Origin: Mesorhizobium sp. AR07
GTDB lineage: Bacteria > Pseudomonadota > Alphaproteobacteria > Rhizobiales > Rhizobiaceae
Reading direction: 5' to 3'
DNA length: 64,000 bases
Assembly: GCF_024746815.1 (NCBI RefSeq)
Contig: NZ_CP080525.1
Span: forward strand, 1,302,001 to 1,366,000
A program made the position numbers and the translations under genes. The notes under the pieces are model-generated. The model was not told where the DNA came from. It did not search any database and saw only the letters and a list, made by a program, of their open reading frames with translations. Each line of letters starts with the position of its first letter. The first letter of the stretch is position 1. Shown piece after piece: positions 11,466-20,980 of this stretch.

Positions 11466-12149
11466 TCAAAACCCCGCCTGATCCCGAAACAACTCCGCAT
11501 TGTCCAGCTTCGACACCTCGATCACCGCTTGCGTGCGGCTATACACATTGAGTTTGCGCAGGATTTCGGAGACATGCGCCTTGACCGTGGTTTCGCCGAC
11601 CTGCAGCTCGTAGGCGATCTGCTTGTTGAGCAGGCCCTGGCGCAGCATCTGCAGCACGCGCAGCTGTTGCGGCGTCAGGGTCGACAGGCGCTGCACCATG
11701 TCGGCGCGGTCGGTGCTGTCGGCGTCGGGTGTGCGGCCTTCATAGGTTTCCGGCACGTAGATCGCGCCTTCCATCACCGAGCGTATCGCGGCGGCCAGGT
11801 CGCTCTTGCGCGCCGATTTCGGGATGAAGCCGGCGGCCCCGTAGGACAGCGCCTCGGAAATGATCTTCGGCTCCTCATAGCCCGAGACGATGACCACCGG
11901 CAGGCGCGGATAGCGGGTCCTGAGCTGCAGCAGCCCGTCGAAGCCATGCACGTCGGGCATGCTGAGGTCGAGCAGCGCCAGATCGAACGGCTTGGCGCCG
12001 GCCAGAAGATCGAGCGCCTCGGTGATCGAGCGCGCCTCCACCGTGTCGACTTCCGGATAGGCCATCTGCACGGCGCTGTGCAGCGCCTCGCGAAACAGCG
12101 GATGGTCATCGATGATCAGGAACCGGGCGCGATCATTGATTGCGGTCAT
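11466..12149 (-). CDS. LuxR-type (NarL/FixJ) response regulator
   Basis: This 227-residue protein has an N-terminal receiver with FLIIDDHPLFREAL, phospho-acceptor Asp in LALLDLSMPD and Lys in GFIPKSAR. The C-terminal LuxR helix-turn-helix begins LTPQQLRVLQMLRQG and continues NKQIAYELQVGETTVKAHV. The ATG at 12149 gives the normal receiver start; the longer open frame upstream is not coding. It converges on the kinase gene from the opposite strand. Given the shared locus it is the likely partner of the FIST-associated kinase, which is inference from position. Confidence 0.9.
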   Translation of the reverse strand: MTAINDRARFLIIDDHPLFREALHSAVQMAYPEVDTVEARSITEALDLLAGAKPFDLALLDLSMPDVHGFDGLLQLRTRYPRLPVVIVSGYEEPKIISEALSYGAAGFIPKSARKSDLAAAIRSVMEGAIYVPETYEGRTPDADSTDRADMVQRLSTLTPQQLRVLQMLRQGLLNKQIAYELQVGETTVKAHVSEILRKLNVYSRTQAVIEVSKLDNAELFRDQAGF

Positions 12150-12366
12150 GGCGTTCGTTGCGAAGCCCCGTTTCAGTTTTCCGACATAGCCTAGTCCCGC
12201 GAGCATGGCCGGATTATTGCCAAATAGTCTACCGTCAATCTCCTCATTCCTTGTACAAGCCTTGCGGAGCGGTGCCTTATCAAATGCGACGCCTTGCCCG
12301 ACCTCGAAAATCGGCCGAATGTACCGCCAGCCCTCCGACACCCAAGACCCAATCCAGAGACAGATC

Positions 12367-13062
12367 ATGACCGCCTTCGCTCTTCCCGCCCCGCCAACGC
12401 CTTCGGTGGCGATCAGCGGCTCGCCCGAGCGTTTTGCGGTGCGCCGTATCTTCTGCGTCGGCCGCAACTACGCGGCGCATGCCCGCGAATTCGGCAATGA
12501 CGAGCGCGACCCACCTTTCTTCTTCACCAAGCCGGGCGACGCGGTGGTCGATTCCGGCGCCACAATCCCCTACCCGCCCCTGACCGGCAATCTGCACCAC
12601 GAGATCGAGCTGGTTGCCGCGATCGGCAGACCGGGCTTTCGCATTGCGCGCAGCCAGGCGCTGGATCATGTCTGGGGTTACGGCGTCGGCATCGACCTCA
12701 CCCGCCGCGACCTGCAGGATGAAGCCAAGAAGACGGCGCGGCCCTGGGACTGGTCGAAAGCGTTCGACCGCTCCGCCCCTTGCGGTCCGCTGATCCCCGC
12801 GGCAAAATCCGGCCACCCGCAAAAGGGCCGCATCTGGCTCGCCGTCAACGGCAAGGTCAGGCAAGATGCCGACCTCGCCGAGCTGATCTGGCCGATATCA
12901 GATATCGTGTCGATCTGCAGCGAGGCGGTGGAACTGGAGCCCGGCGACCTGATCTTCACCGGCACACCGGCCGGCGTCGGCGCGGTTCGTGCCGGCGACA
13001 CGATGACCGGCGGCGTCGACGGCATCGGCACGATCGAAGTCACCATCGGCCAGTCGAAGTGA
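12367..13062 (+). CDS. fumarylacetoacetate hydrolase-family enzyme
   Basis: This 231-residue enzyme has the single FAH C-terminal fold. The metal-binding and catalytic region includes IFCVGRNYAAHAREFG, the Glu pair of HHEIELVAAIG, and the terminal block GDLIFTGTPAGVGAV. Short members of this family include fumarylpyruvate hydrolase. The next gene, four bases on, encodes a zeta-class glutathione transferase/isomerase. The pair fits the end of tyrosine (fumarylacetoacetate) or gentisate (fumarylpyruvate) breakdown. The short length and simple fold favour the gentisate type slightly, but sequence alone does not decide. Confidence 0.85.
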   Translation: MTAFALPAPPTPSVAISGSPERFAVRRIFCVGRNYAAHAREFGNDERDPPFFFTKPGDAVVDSGATIPYPPLTGNLHHEIELVAAIGRPGFRIARSQALDHVWGYGVGIDLTRRDLQDEAKKTARPWDWSKAFDRSAPCGPLIPAAKSGHPQKGRIWLAVNGKVRQDADLAELIWPISDIVSICSEAVELEPGDLIFTGTPAGVGAVRAGDTMTGGVDGIGTIEVTIGQSK

Positions 13063-13066
13063 ACGC

Positions 13067-13717
13067 ATGAGCGACATCGTCCTGCACAACTACTATCGCT
13101 CCTCCACCTCCTATCGGGTGCGCATCGCGCTGGAGATGAAGGGGCTGACCTACGACTATGTCCCGCATCATCTGCGCCATGGCGAGCATCTGGAAGCAGC
13201 CTATCTCGCGGTCAATCCGCAGGGGCTAGTGCCGGCGCTGATCCTCGGCGACGGCACGCTCTTGATGCAATCGCTGGCGATCATCGAATTCCTCGACGAG
13301 ACCCGCCCCGAACCGCCGCTGCTGCCGAAGGATGCTCCTGGCCGGGCGCGGGTCAGGATGCTGGCGCAGATGATCGCCTGCGACATCCATCCCGTGAACA
13401 ATCTGCGCGTGCTGACCTCGCTGCGCACTCTGTTCGGCGCCGGCGACGAGGACATCGCCAACTGGTTCCGCCACTGGGTGAACGAAGGTTTTCGGCCGCT
13501 TGAAAAGATCCTGGCTTCCGCGGCCGAGACCGGAGAATTCTGCCATGGCGACAGGCCGAGCCTGGCCGATATTTGTCTCGCCGCGCAAGTCACCAGCAAT
13601 GCCCGCTTTGGCGTCGACCTGACGCCCTACCCGACGATCGCGCGCATCAACGCCGCCTGCATGGCGCTGCCGGCCTTCCAGAAGGCGGCCCCCCAGAACC
13701 AGATCGATGCCGAGTAA
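13067..13717 (+). CDS. maiA: maleylacetoacetate/maleylpyruvate isomerase (zeta GST)
   Basis: This 216-residue zeta-class glutathione transferase catalyses a glutathione-dependent cis-trans isomerisation. The active-site motif appears as [18 protein letters not shown] near residue 10, matching the SSCSWRVRIAL of MaiA. It also has NPQGLVPAL and the downstream [11 protein letters not shown]. The all-alpha C-terminal domain includes [12 protein letters not shown], a MaiA-type signature. It is four bases downstream of the FAH-family gene and surely cotranscribed. Whether the substrate is maleylacetoacetate or maleylpyruvate is not resolved. Confidence 0.85.
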   Translation: MSDIVLHNYYRSSTSYRVRIALEMKGLTYDYVPHHLRHGEHLEAAYLAVNPQGLVPALILGDGTLLMQSLAIIEFLDETRPEPPLLPKDAPGRARVRMLAQMIACDIHPVNNLRVLTSLRTLFGAGDEDIANWFRHWVNEGFRPLEKILASAAETGEFCHGDRPSLADICLAAQVTSNARFGVDLTPYPTIARINAACMALPAFQKAAPQNQIDAE

Positions 13718-13854
13718 GGCTTCATTCGCCGACTCGTTACGTCAGCACCGAAGCGACCGGCCAACCTGTCTGGCGGAATCGATTTTCGCTTGACCAGACA
13801 AGGAATCGGCTATCGTCGCTTTCGATATGCCTGCGTGAAGGGTGGGAGTTGCCA

Positions 13855-14895
<1,041 letters not shown>

Positions 14896-14925
14896 AGAGC
14901 TACCGCAAGGCCGTCAGAGCCAAAC

Positions 14926-15801
14926 CTACCTTGCAAACTTCTTCGCGCCGAACACGCATAGCACCACGCCGAGCGTGACGACGATCATCAGCGGGCTGAC
15001 CTGTTCGTGCAGCAGCGTCGCCGCCAACGCGAGGCCGAAGAAGGGCTGAAGAAGCTGCAACTGCCCGACGGCGGCGATGCCGCCTTGCGCAAGGCCGCGA
15101 TACCAGAAGACGAAGCCGATCAGCATGCTGAACAGCGAGACATAGGCCAGCCCGATCCACGCATTGGAGCCGACGGCGGCGAAGGACGGCGGCAGCGTCG
15201 CAAACGTCAGCACCAGCATGATCGGCAACGACAGCACCAGCGCCCAGCAGATCACCTGCCAGCCGCCGAGCTTGCGTGACAGCGCCGCCCCTTCCGCGTA
15301 GCCCAAGCCGCAGGCAATGATGGCGGCAAGCATCAAACCATCGCCGACCGGCGACGCGGTCACGCCTTGCATCAGGGCAAAACCGGCGACCAGCGCGCTG
15401 CCCGCGCACGAAAACAGCCAGAACACCGGGCGAGGACGTTCACCGCCGCGCAACACGCCGAAGATCGCGGTTGCCAGCGGCAGCAGGCCGACGAAGATGA
15501 TGGAATGAGCCGAGGTGACATGCTTGAGCGCCAGCGCCGTCAGCAAGGGAAAGCCGACCACCACGCCGAGCGCGACAATGACCAGCGACAGCAAATCCCT
15601 GCGCCCGGGCCGCTTCTGACGAAACAAAAGCAGCATCGCCAGACCAAGCAGTCCGGCAATCGCCGCCCGGGCCGACGTCACGAATGTCGGATCGAAATCC
15701 ATCACGGCGACGCGCGTTGCCGGCAGTGAGCCGCTGAAGATCAGCACGCCAACGAATCCGTTCACCCAGCCGCTCGCCGTCTTGTCCATTCCAGGCTCCA
15801 T
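14926..15801 (-). CDS. EamA/DMT-family exporter
   Basis: This 291-residue inner-membrane protein has about ten hydrophobic helices in two EamA repeats. The first runs from about FVGVLIFSGSLPATRVAV and the second from about GDGLMLAAIIACGLGYAEG. DMT carriers export amino acids or other metabolites. It is divergent from a MocR-type regulator gene 72 bases away, a pairing that often means the regulator controls the transporter and that the substrate is a PLP-related or amino compound. Confidence 0.88.
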   Translation of the reverse strand: MEPGMDKTASGWVNGFVGVLIFSGSLPATRVAVMDFDPTFVTSARAAIAGLLGLAMLLLFRQKRPGRRDLLSLVIVALGVVVGFPLLTALALKHVTSAHSIIFVGLLPLATAIFGVLRGGERPRPVFWLFSCAGSALVAGFALMQGVTASPVGDGLMLAAIIACGLGYAEGAALSRKLGGWQVICWALVLSLPIMLVLTFATLPPSFAAVGSNAWIGLAYVSLFSMLIGFVFWYRGLAQGGIAAVGQLQLLQPFFGLALAATLLHEQVSPLMIVVTLGVVLCVFGAKKFAR

Positions 15802-15873
15802 TTCTTTCGCCCTCTATCGACCAGCAGGTATGGTCTGGCTAGAGACAATGGGGTACAATTTCATGAAACTGTA
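15802..15873. promoter_or_regulatory. divergent promoter region, DMT exporter / MocR regulator
   Basis: This 72-base gap must hold both promoters and any operator for the MocR protein. It contains a near repeat, TATGGTCTGG and AATGGGGTAC, spaced about 20 bases apart. MocR proteins commonly bind direct repeats, but this match is weak. Confidence 0.35.
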
Positions 15874-17298
15874 ATGGCAAATCGAGCAGTACGGATGACG
15901 GTAGCAGCGTTCGAAACCGAAGACACACTCACCCTTGTCGAGACTGTAATGGCGACCATCCGCCAGCGGATTGCCGCGCGCAGCCTGACGCCGGGGGCGC
16001 GACTGCCGTCGATCCGCGCCTTCGCCAAATCCATGCAAGTGTCGAAGTCCACCGTGGTCGAAGCCTATGAGCGGCTCGCCGCCGAAGGCGCGATCCGGTC
16101 CCGGCCGGGCTCGGGCTTTTATGCCGCCGGATCGCTGGCGCCGCTGTCGCTGGCCGAGATCGGTCCCCGGCTCGACCGCGCCGTCGATCCGCTCTGGATC
16201 TCGCGCCAGTCGCTGGAAGCAGGCGACGACACCCTGAAACCCGGCTGCGGCTGGCTGCCGGCCTCATGGATGCCCCAGGCTGGCCTGCGCCGGACGCTGC
16301 GCACGGTGGCGCGTGCCGACGACGTCGCGCTCGCCGACTACGGCACACCGCTCGGCCTGCCGCCGCTGCGGCACCTGCTGGCCCGGCGCATGGCCGAGCA
16401 CGGCATCGAAGCCTCCCCCGAGCAGATCATGCTGACGGAATCGGGCACGCAGGCCATCGACCTGCTTTGCCGTTTCCTGATCGAGCCGGGCGACACGGTG
16501 CTGGTCGACGATCCCTGCTATTTCAATTTTCATGCCCTGCTGCGCGCCCACCGGGCCAAGGTCGTCAGCGTTCCCTACACGCCGTCGGGGCCTGATATCG
16601 AACTGTTCGCGCAGGCATTGGCCGAGCATCGGCCGCGCCTCTACATCACCAATTCCGCCATCCACAACCCGACCGGCGCGATCCTGTCGCCTGTCACCGC
16701 GCACCGGCTGCTCAAGCTCGCCGATCAATCGGATCTGACCATCGTCGAGGACGACATCTTCGCCGATTTCGAACATGCCCCCGCCCCCAGGCTGGCGGCG
16801 TTCGATGGCCTGAGCCGGGTCATCCATATCGGCAGCTTTTCCAAAACGCTGTCGGCGTCGGTTCGCTGCGGCTTCATCGCAGCGCCCCGCGACTGGATCG
16901 AACCCCTGACCGACCTCAAGATCGCCACGACCTTCGGCGGCGGCAGGCTTGCGGCCGAACTGGTGCTGACTCTGCTGAAGGACGGCAGCTACCGCAAGCA
17001 CATGGATCTGCTGCGGGCGCGGCTTTCGCTCGCCATGGGCGAGACGGGCGCCCGCCTGAAATCGATCGGCATCACGCCCTGGATCGACCAGCCGTCCGGG
17101 CTGTTCCTGTGGTGCAGCCTGCCGGATCGCGTCGATGCGGCCGAAGTCGCCCGCCGCGCTCTGGCCGACGCCGTCGTGCTGGCGCCCGGCAATGCGTTCA
17201 GCCTGTCCCAAACGGCCAGCCGCTTCCTGCGCTTCAACGTTGCCCAATGCGCGGACGAGCGGATCTTCAAGGTGCTCGAGGCGGCGATGGCGCATTGA
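15874..17298 (+). CDS. MocR-family PLP-dependent transcriptional regulator
   Basis: This 474-residue protein fuses a GntR winged helix to an aminotransferase fold. The N-terminal DNA-binding part has LTPGARLPSIRAFAKSMQVS and VVEAYERLAAEGAI with RPGSGFYAAG. The aminotransferase part shows YGTPLGLPPLRHLLARRM, NPTGAILSP, and SFSKTLSASVRCGFIA with the PLP-binding Lys. Such proteins use PLP or its aldimine as a signal. It is transcribed away from the DMT exporter, its probable target. A shorter start at Met9 (15898) is possible. Confidence 0.9.
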   Translation: MANRAVRMTVAAFETEDTLTLVETVMATIRQRIAARSLTPGARLPSIRAFAKSMQVSKSTVVEAYERLAAEGAIRSRPGSGFYAAGSLAPLSLAEIGPRLDRAVDPLWISRQSLEAGDDTLKPGCGWLPASWMPQAGLRRTLRTVARADDVALADYGTPLGLPPLRHLLARRMAEHGIEASPEQIMLTESGTQAIDLLCRFLIEPGDTVLVDDPCYFNFHALLRAHRAKVVSVPYTPSGPDIELFAQALAEHRPRLYITNSAIHNPTGAILSPVTAHRLLKLADQSDLTIVEDDIFADFEHAPAPRLAAFDGLSRVIHIGSFSKTLSASVRCGFIAAPRDWIEPLTDLKIATTFGGGRLAAELVLTLLKDGSYRKHMDLLRARLSLAMGETGARLKSIGITPWIDQPSGLFLWCSLPDRVDAAEVARRALADAVVLAPGNAFSLSQTASRFLRFNVAQCADERIFKVLEAAMAH

Positions 17299-17402
17299 TA
17301 TTGCGTTGTCATCGGTTAGCGAGCCGTACAGACCTCCCGCACGCAGTCGCGCAACCAGCGCTGCGCGAGGATATTCTGAGTTCAGAGGCCGCCGCGCGGG
17401 GG

Positions 17403-17552
17403 ATGCAACTCACCTTTCAGACAGCAACGGCGCTGGCCCTGGTCGCACTGCTCTTTGCGCTTCTCTCAGCCCACGCCGCTGGCCGCGCGGTGCCCAATGC
17501 TTCGCAAGGCACGACGCCATCAGATGGCGGCCTGAGTAGAATTCCCAAATAG
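17403..17552 (+). CDS. putative 49-residue secreted or membrane peptide
   Basis: A short frame starting ATG at 17403, preceded by a G-rich GGGGG stretch, encodes a peptide. Residues 5-27 are strongly hydrophobic and end LLSAHAAG, like a signal peptide or membrane anchor. The tail RAVPNASQGTTPSDGGLSR is polar. It ends four bases before the stop of the convergent MaoC gene. I cannot link it to a family, and a spurious frame is possible. Confidence 0.35.
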   Translation: MQLTFQTATALALVALLFALLSAHAAGRAVPNASQGTTPSDGGLSRIPK

Positions 17553-17556
17553 GCTC

Positions 17557-18054
17557 TCAGGCCCCTGCCCGCTTGCGGCGCTCATAGAGCATGACCAATG
17601 TTTCAGCCGTCAAAGCAGGCTTTTCCTCGCCTTCGATCTCGACCGTATTGGCCGCTTTCATCAGATACTGGCCGGGGCCTCTGTCCTCCATGGACAGCAG
17701 CGTGGAGCGCAGCCTGATGCGCGCGCCGACCTTGACCGGTGCCAGGAAACGCACCTTGTCGAAGCCATAGTTGAAGGCAGCCTGGGTGTTTTCCGGCACG
17801 ATGCCCATGCCGAGCGCCAGCGCGCCGATGATCGACAGCGTCAGGTAGCCGTGCGCGATCGTGGTGCGGAACGGGCTTTGCCGTCGCGCCCTCTCGGGAT
17901 CGACATGGATCCATTGATGGTCGCCGGTGCATTCGGCGAACTGGTCGATACGATTCTGGTCGACCGTCGTCCACTCCGACACACCAAGCTCCTGCCCAGC
18001 CATCGTCCTCAACTGCTCGTAGGTCGGCGGCGTCTTAGGCCGTATTTCAGTCAT
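17557..18054 (-). CDS. MaoC-like (R)-specific enoyl-CoA hydratase
   Basis: This 165-residue hot-dog-fold protein has the hydratase-2 motif. It is visible around ECTGDHQWIHVDPERARRQ, with the catalytic Asp and His, then FRTTIAHGYLTLSII. It hydrates enoyl-CoA to (R)-3-hydroxyacyl-CoA and can feed polyhydroxyalkanoate synthesis. A phasin-like gene lies about 190 bases upstream on the same strand, which supports that link. The ATG at 18054 gives the family-typical N-terminus. Confidence 0.87.
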   Translation of the reverse strand: MTEIRPKTPPTYEQLRTMAGQELGVSEWTTVDQNRIDQFAECTGDHQWIHVDPERARRQSPFRTTIAHGYLTLSIIGALALGMGIVPENTQAAFNYGFDKVRFLAPVKVGARIRLRSTLLSMEDRGPGQYLMKAANTVEIEGEEKPALTAETLVMLYERRKRAGA

Positions 18055-18247
18055 TCCTGGTTTCCCGATCGCTTCCAACGCCTCCGGACCACGAACTGGC
18101 GGCCCCTGTCAATTCGCCCTGTGCGAATCCGTTCCGCCGATTTTGGCCGCAATGGTGCCATGCGGCCCGGCGCAGTGGCAGGTCAAATCGGGATTTCTTG
18201 GCTTTCAGGGCTGACGGCGGCAACAAAGCCACCTTGGCCGCAGGCCG

Positions 18248-18676
18248 CTACTTCTTGTCGTAGCCGGCGCGGATTTCCTCCATCGCCTCCTTGATGCGCG
18301 TGCGCAGGATGTCGACCGATTCGGTGCCGGATTTCTTGACCAATTCAGCCACTTCGCTGGCATTCTTCAACGCCGCCTCGAAGGATTTTCTGGCGAACTC
18401 TGTTTGTTTGCTCATCAATTCCTGCGGGTTGCCCGGCGCCCTGTAGCTTTGCGCCATGTCGGTGACCTCGCGCAGCGTGTCCTGCAGCATCTCGCGTTGC
18501 CTGGACAACAGCGAGGACGCGCCGGCGGCACTGGCGCGCGCCGATTTCTCCAGCGCCTCGAGGTTCTTGCGGTGATGCGCGAGAATCGTCTCGATATCGA
18601 CGTTAGGCACTTTCAGGTCGCGGCCGAACTTGCCGAACATGTCCATGAAGGAATCGGAATCCGGTTGCTTGGCCAT
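18248..18676 (-). CDS. phasin-family protein
   Basis: This 142-residue protein is almost wholly helical and rich in Ala, Lys and Glu. It starts MAKQPDSDSFMDMFGKFGRD and has the phasin-type region KNLEALEKSARASAAGASSL followed by QREMLQDTLREV. It ends in a Lys-rich tail. Phasins coat polyhydroxyalkanoate granules, and the neighbouring MaoC gene fits. No PHA synthase is in the window. The ATG at 18676 is chosen over an upstream ATG at 18730, since it begins the conserved sequence. Confidence 0.8.
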   Translation of the reverse strand: MAKQPDSDSFMDMFGKFGRDLKVPNVDIETILAHHRKNLEALEKSARASAAGASSLLSRQREMLQDTLREVTDMAQSYRAPGNPQELMSKQTEFARKSFEAALKNASEVAELVKKSGTESVDILRTRIKEAMEEIRAGYDKK

Positions 18677-18786
18677 GCTGGTCTTCTCCCCTGTCGCCGC
18701 CGATTGGGCTCCCGGACGAGAGAATAGCACCGAAGTGCTGCGTGTCCATTCGAACGCAGTGGAATCGGCCCAGGCCCGAACGGACG

Positions 18787-20082
18787 TCAGCCGACGAGGA
18801 ACAGCCGCTCGGCGACATAGAGCACGATGCCGGCAAGCCCACCGATGATCATGCCGTTGAAGCGGATGTATTGCAGGTCCCTGCCGATGTTCATCTCGAT
18901 CAGCCGCGTCAGCTGTGCAAGGTCCCAGCGCTTGACCTGGTCGGCGATGAATTTCGACACGCCGCTCTTCTGGCTCTCCACGAACGAAGCGAGCGCCACC
19001 ACGAAGCCCTGGTTCATGTCGGCCCTGATATGCGCATCGCCGGCAAGATGCCGGCCGACCTCGACGAGCATGTTGGCGAGATGCGCGCGGATGATCGATT
19101 CAGGCGCCTTGGTATCTTGCTCGATGAACTGGCTGAGGCTTGCCCACATGTCGCCGGCCAATCCCCTGACCTCCGGCCGGGCGAGGAAATCGCGCTTCAG
19201 CTTCTCGGCGCGTTTGGCATATTGCTTCGATGTCCTGAGCTTCTCGATGAAGGCCTGCGCGAAACGGTCGAATTCGGCGCGCATCGGGTGGTCGGGATCG
19301 GCCCGCACCTCGTCGAGCAGCGAGCCGGCCGAGGCAACGATCTTCTTCAGGAGATAAGCGTCGGCACGAAACAGGTTGAACAGCGACGGCAGTTCCTCGC
19401 GGATCTTCTCGCGCATCGTCGCCAGCGCCTGTTCGTCGTTGAGGAACCGGCCGATCACCTTGGTGAATTCGTCGAACAGTTTCTGGTGGCGACGGTCGTC
19501 GGTGAGCGCCGACAGCAGCTCAGCGGCCAGCGGCGCCAGCGGCACCTTTTCGATCTGCTCGAGCATGCGGCTGGTGACGAAGCCACGCAGGCCGGATTGC
19601 TCGACGGCGGCGAGCGTCTGCGGCACCAGCCGCACGACGAAGCGCGACAGGCCGGCGGCGCGTTCGGCATCGGCAAGCCAGTCGGCGACGAGCGCCGAAA
19701 AATCGACCTCGGCAAGCTTTTCACGCACCGGTTCCGGGGCGAGGAAGTTGACCTCGATGAAGCGGCCGAGATTGTCGGCAATACGGCTCTGGTTCTCGGG
19801 AATGATGGCTGTGTGCGGGATCGGCAGCCCCAGCGGCCGCCTGAACAGCGCCACCACCGCGTACCAGTCGGCCAGGCCGCCGATGGTCGCGGCCTCGGCA
19901 AAGGCGGCGACGAAACCGAGCCACGGATAGGCGTGCTCGAATGACTTGGCGAGCCCAAACACCACCACGCAAAGCGCCAGCGCTGCCGTGGCGGCAAACT
20001 TTGTCCGCCGCAACGCGGAAAGCTTGGCATGCGCATCGGTATCGAAACGGACAGGCGCCAGGGGCGGAGCCGATTGTGACAT
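18787..20082 (-). CDS. DUF445 family membrane protein
   Basis: This 431-residue protein matches the DUF445 family. Two N-terminal hydrophobic segments (about residues 30-48 and 53-72) include the conserved EAATIGGLADWYAVVALFRR and PIPHTAIIPENQSRIADNLG. A long helical middle follows, then a C-terminal block VEMNIGRDLQYIRFNG-like (here IEMNIGRDLQYIRFNG) with a final membrane helix. Function is unknown. A TGA-N9-TCA iron operator lies 106 bases upstream of its start, so it may be iron controlled. Confidence 0.88.
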   Translation of the reverse strand: MSQSAPPLAPVRFDTDAHAKLSALRRTKFAATAALALCVVVFGLAKSFEHAYPWLGFVAAFAEAATIGGLADWYAVVALFRRPLGLPIPHTAIIPENQSRIADNLGRFIEVNFLAPEPVREKLAEVDFSALVADWLADAERAAGLSRFVVRLVPQTLAAVEQSGLRGFVTSRMLEQIEKVPLAPLAAELLSALTDDRRHQKLFDEFTKVIGRFLNDEQALATMREKIREELPSLFNLFRADAYLLKKIVASAGSLLDEVRADPDHPMRAEFDRFAQAFIEKLRTSKQYAKRAEKLKRDFLARPEVRGLAGDMWASLSQFIEQDTKAPESIIRAHLANMLVEVGRHLAGDAHIRADMNQGFVVALASFVESQKSGVSKFIADQVKRWDLAQLTRLIEMNIGRDLQYIRFNGMIIGGLAGIVLYVAERLFLVG

Positions 20083-20187
20083 GGATGAGCCGCTCCTCGT
20101 CAATCTCGGGCCTATTTAGTGTTTCATCAGCCGATTTGCCCGTGACAGTCGATTTTGCCTCACATCCTGCCGCTGCGCACATAAAGT

Positions 20188-20202
20188 TGAGCAGAATATT
20201 CA
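20188..20202. promoter_or_regulatory. candidate iron-responsive operator (TGA-N9-TCA)
   Basis: The sequence TGAGCAGAATATTCA matches the TGA-N9-TCA core of RirA-type iron operators. It lies between DUF445 (start 106 bases away on the minus strand) and rirA (start 156 bases away on the plus strand). That position could serve either gene, including RirA autoregulation. Confidence 0.55.
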
Positions 20203-20357
20203 TCTATCATGGGCAGCTAGTCTGGAATTGTTCCAAGGTATAGGCCATATTCCGCCCAGGCCAATGTGGCGAATCCGAAATTCCGGATCAAAGCCGCATC
20301 AGCAAAAAATTCCAGATCTGGCGTGGTTGCACCGCACCAGCGCCTTGTGAGGACAAA

Positions 20358-20822
20358 ATGCGGCTTACGCGCCAGACCAACTATGCCATGCGCATACTGA
20401 TGTATTGCGCGGCGAACGATGACCGATTGAGCCGCATCCCCGAGATCGCCGCCGCCTATTCGGTGTCGGAGCTGTTCCTGTTCAAGATCCTGCAGCCGCT
20501 GGTCGAACATGGCCTTGTCCAGACCGTGCGCGGCAGGAATGGCGGCGTCAAGCTTGGCCGGACGGCCGAAGCCATCAGCCTGTTCGATGTCGTGCGTGTG
20601 ACGGAAGAGAGCTTCGCCATGGCCGAATGCTTCGAGAACGATGCCGCCGAATGCCCGCTGGTCGACAGCTGTGCGCTGAATTCGGCGTTGCGCGAGGCGT
20701 TGAACGCGTTCTTCGCCGTCCTCGCCCGCTACACGATCGCCGACCTGGTCGCGGCGCGGCCAAACGTGCGCAACCTGCTCGGCATCGACATGCTGGTGGA
20801 GCGCCGCGCCCCGGCTGCCTGA
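20358..20822 (+). CDS. rirA: iron-responsive regulator RirA (Rrf2 family)
   Basis: This 154-residue Rrf2-type winged-helix repressor has an N-terminus, MRLTRQTNYAMRILMYCA, and a recognition region, SELFLFKILQPLVEHGLV with RGRNGG, that match RirA of Rhizobium. Three Cys ligands for the Fe-S cluster are present in AMAECFENDAAECPLVDSC. RirA with an intact 4Fe-4S cluster represses iron uptake genes under iron sufficiency. It converges with the hmu operon, so repressor and heme-uptake genes sit side by side here. The start at 20358 gives the canonical N-terminus. Confidence 0.95.
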   Translation: MRLTRQTNYAMRILMYCAANDDRLSRIPEIAAAYSVSELFLFKILQPLVEHGLVQTVRGRNGGVKLGRTAEAISLFDVVRVTEESFAMAECFENDAAECPLVDSCALNSALREALNAFFAVLARYTIADLVAARPNVRNLLGIDMLVERRAPAA

Positions 20823-20840
20823 ACCAGAGCACATCGACCA

Positions 20841-20980
20841 GGTCTGTTGAGATTCAGGTCAGGCCGAGTCGAGAATGGTGGTTCCGAGAACCGGAACGGA
20901 GCGTACGTTTGGGTACGTGAGTACCGGGAGCGCAGGATACCGTCATTCGCAGGCCGGCCTCACCTGAATATCAACTGACC
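20841..20980. repeat. mosaic palindromic repeat, copy 1
   Basis: Terminal inverted repeats are GGTCTGTTGAGATTCAGGTC (left, 20841 on) and its imperfect complement ending at 20980. The core contains CCGAGAACCGGAACGGAGCG and a CGTAC/GTACG hairpin. The right end covers the hmuV stop codon. Copies 2 and 3 are at 36421 and 63181. Confidence 0.85.

Noticed and set aside
12133..12467. Long N-terminal extension of the LuxR-type regulator
   Set aside because: The extension is low complexity and overlaps the start region of the divergent FAH-family gene. The receiver domain begins right at the internal ATG.
18742..19944. 400-residue plus-strand frame opposite DUF445
   Set aside because: It is antisense to a conserved family protein, is rich in His, Arg and Asp, and has no domain.
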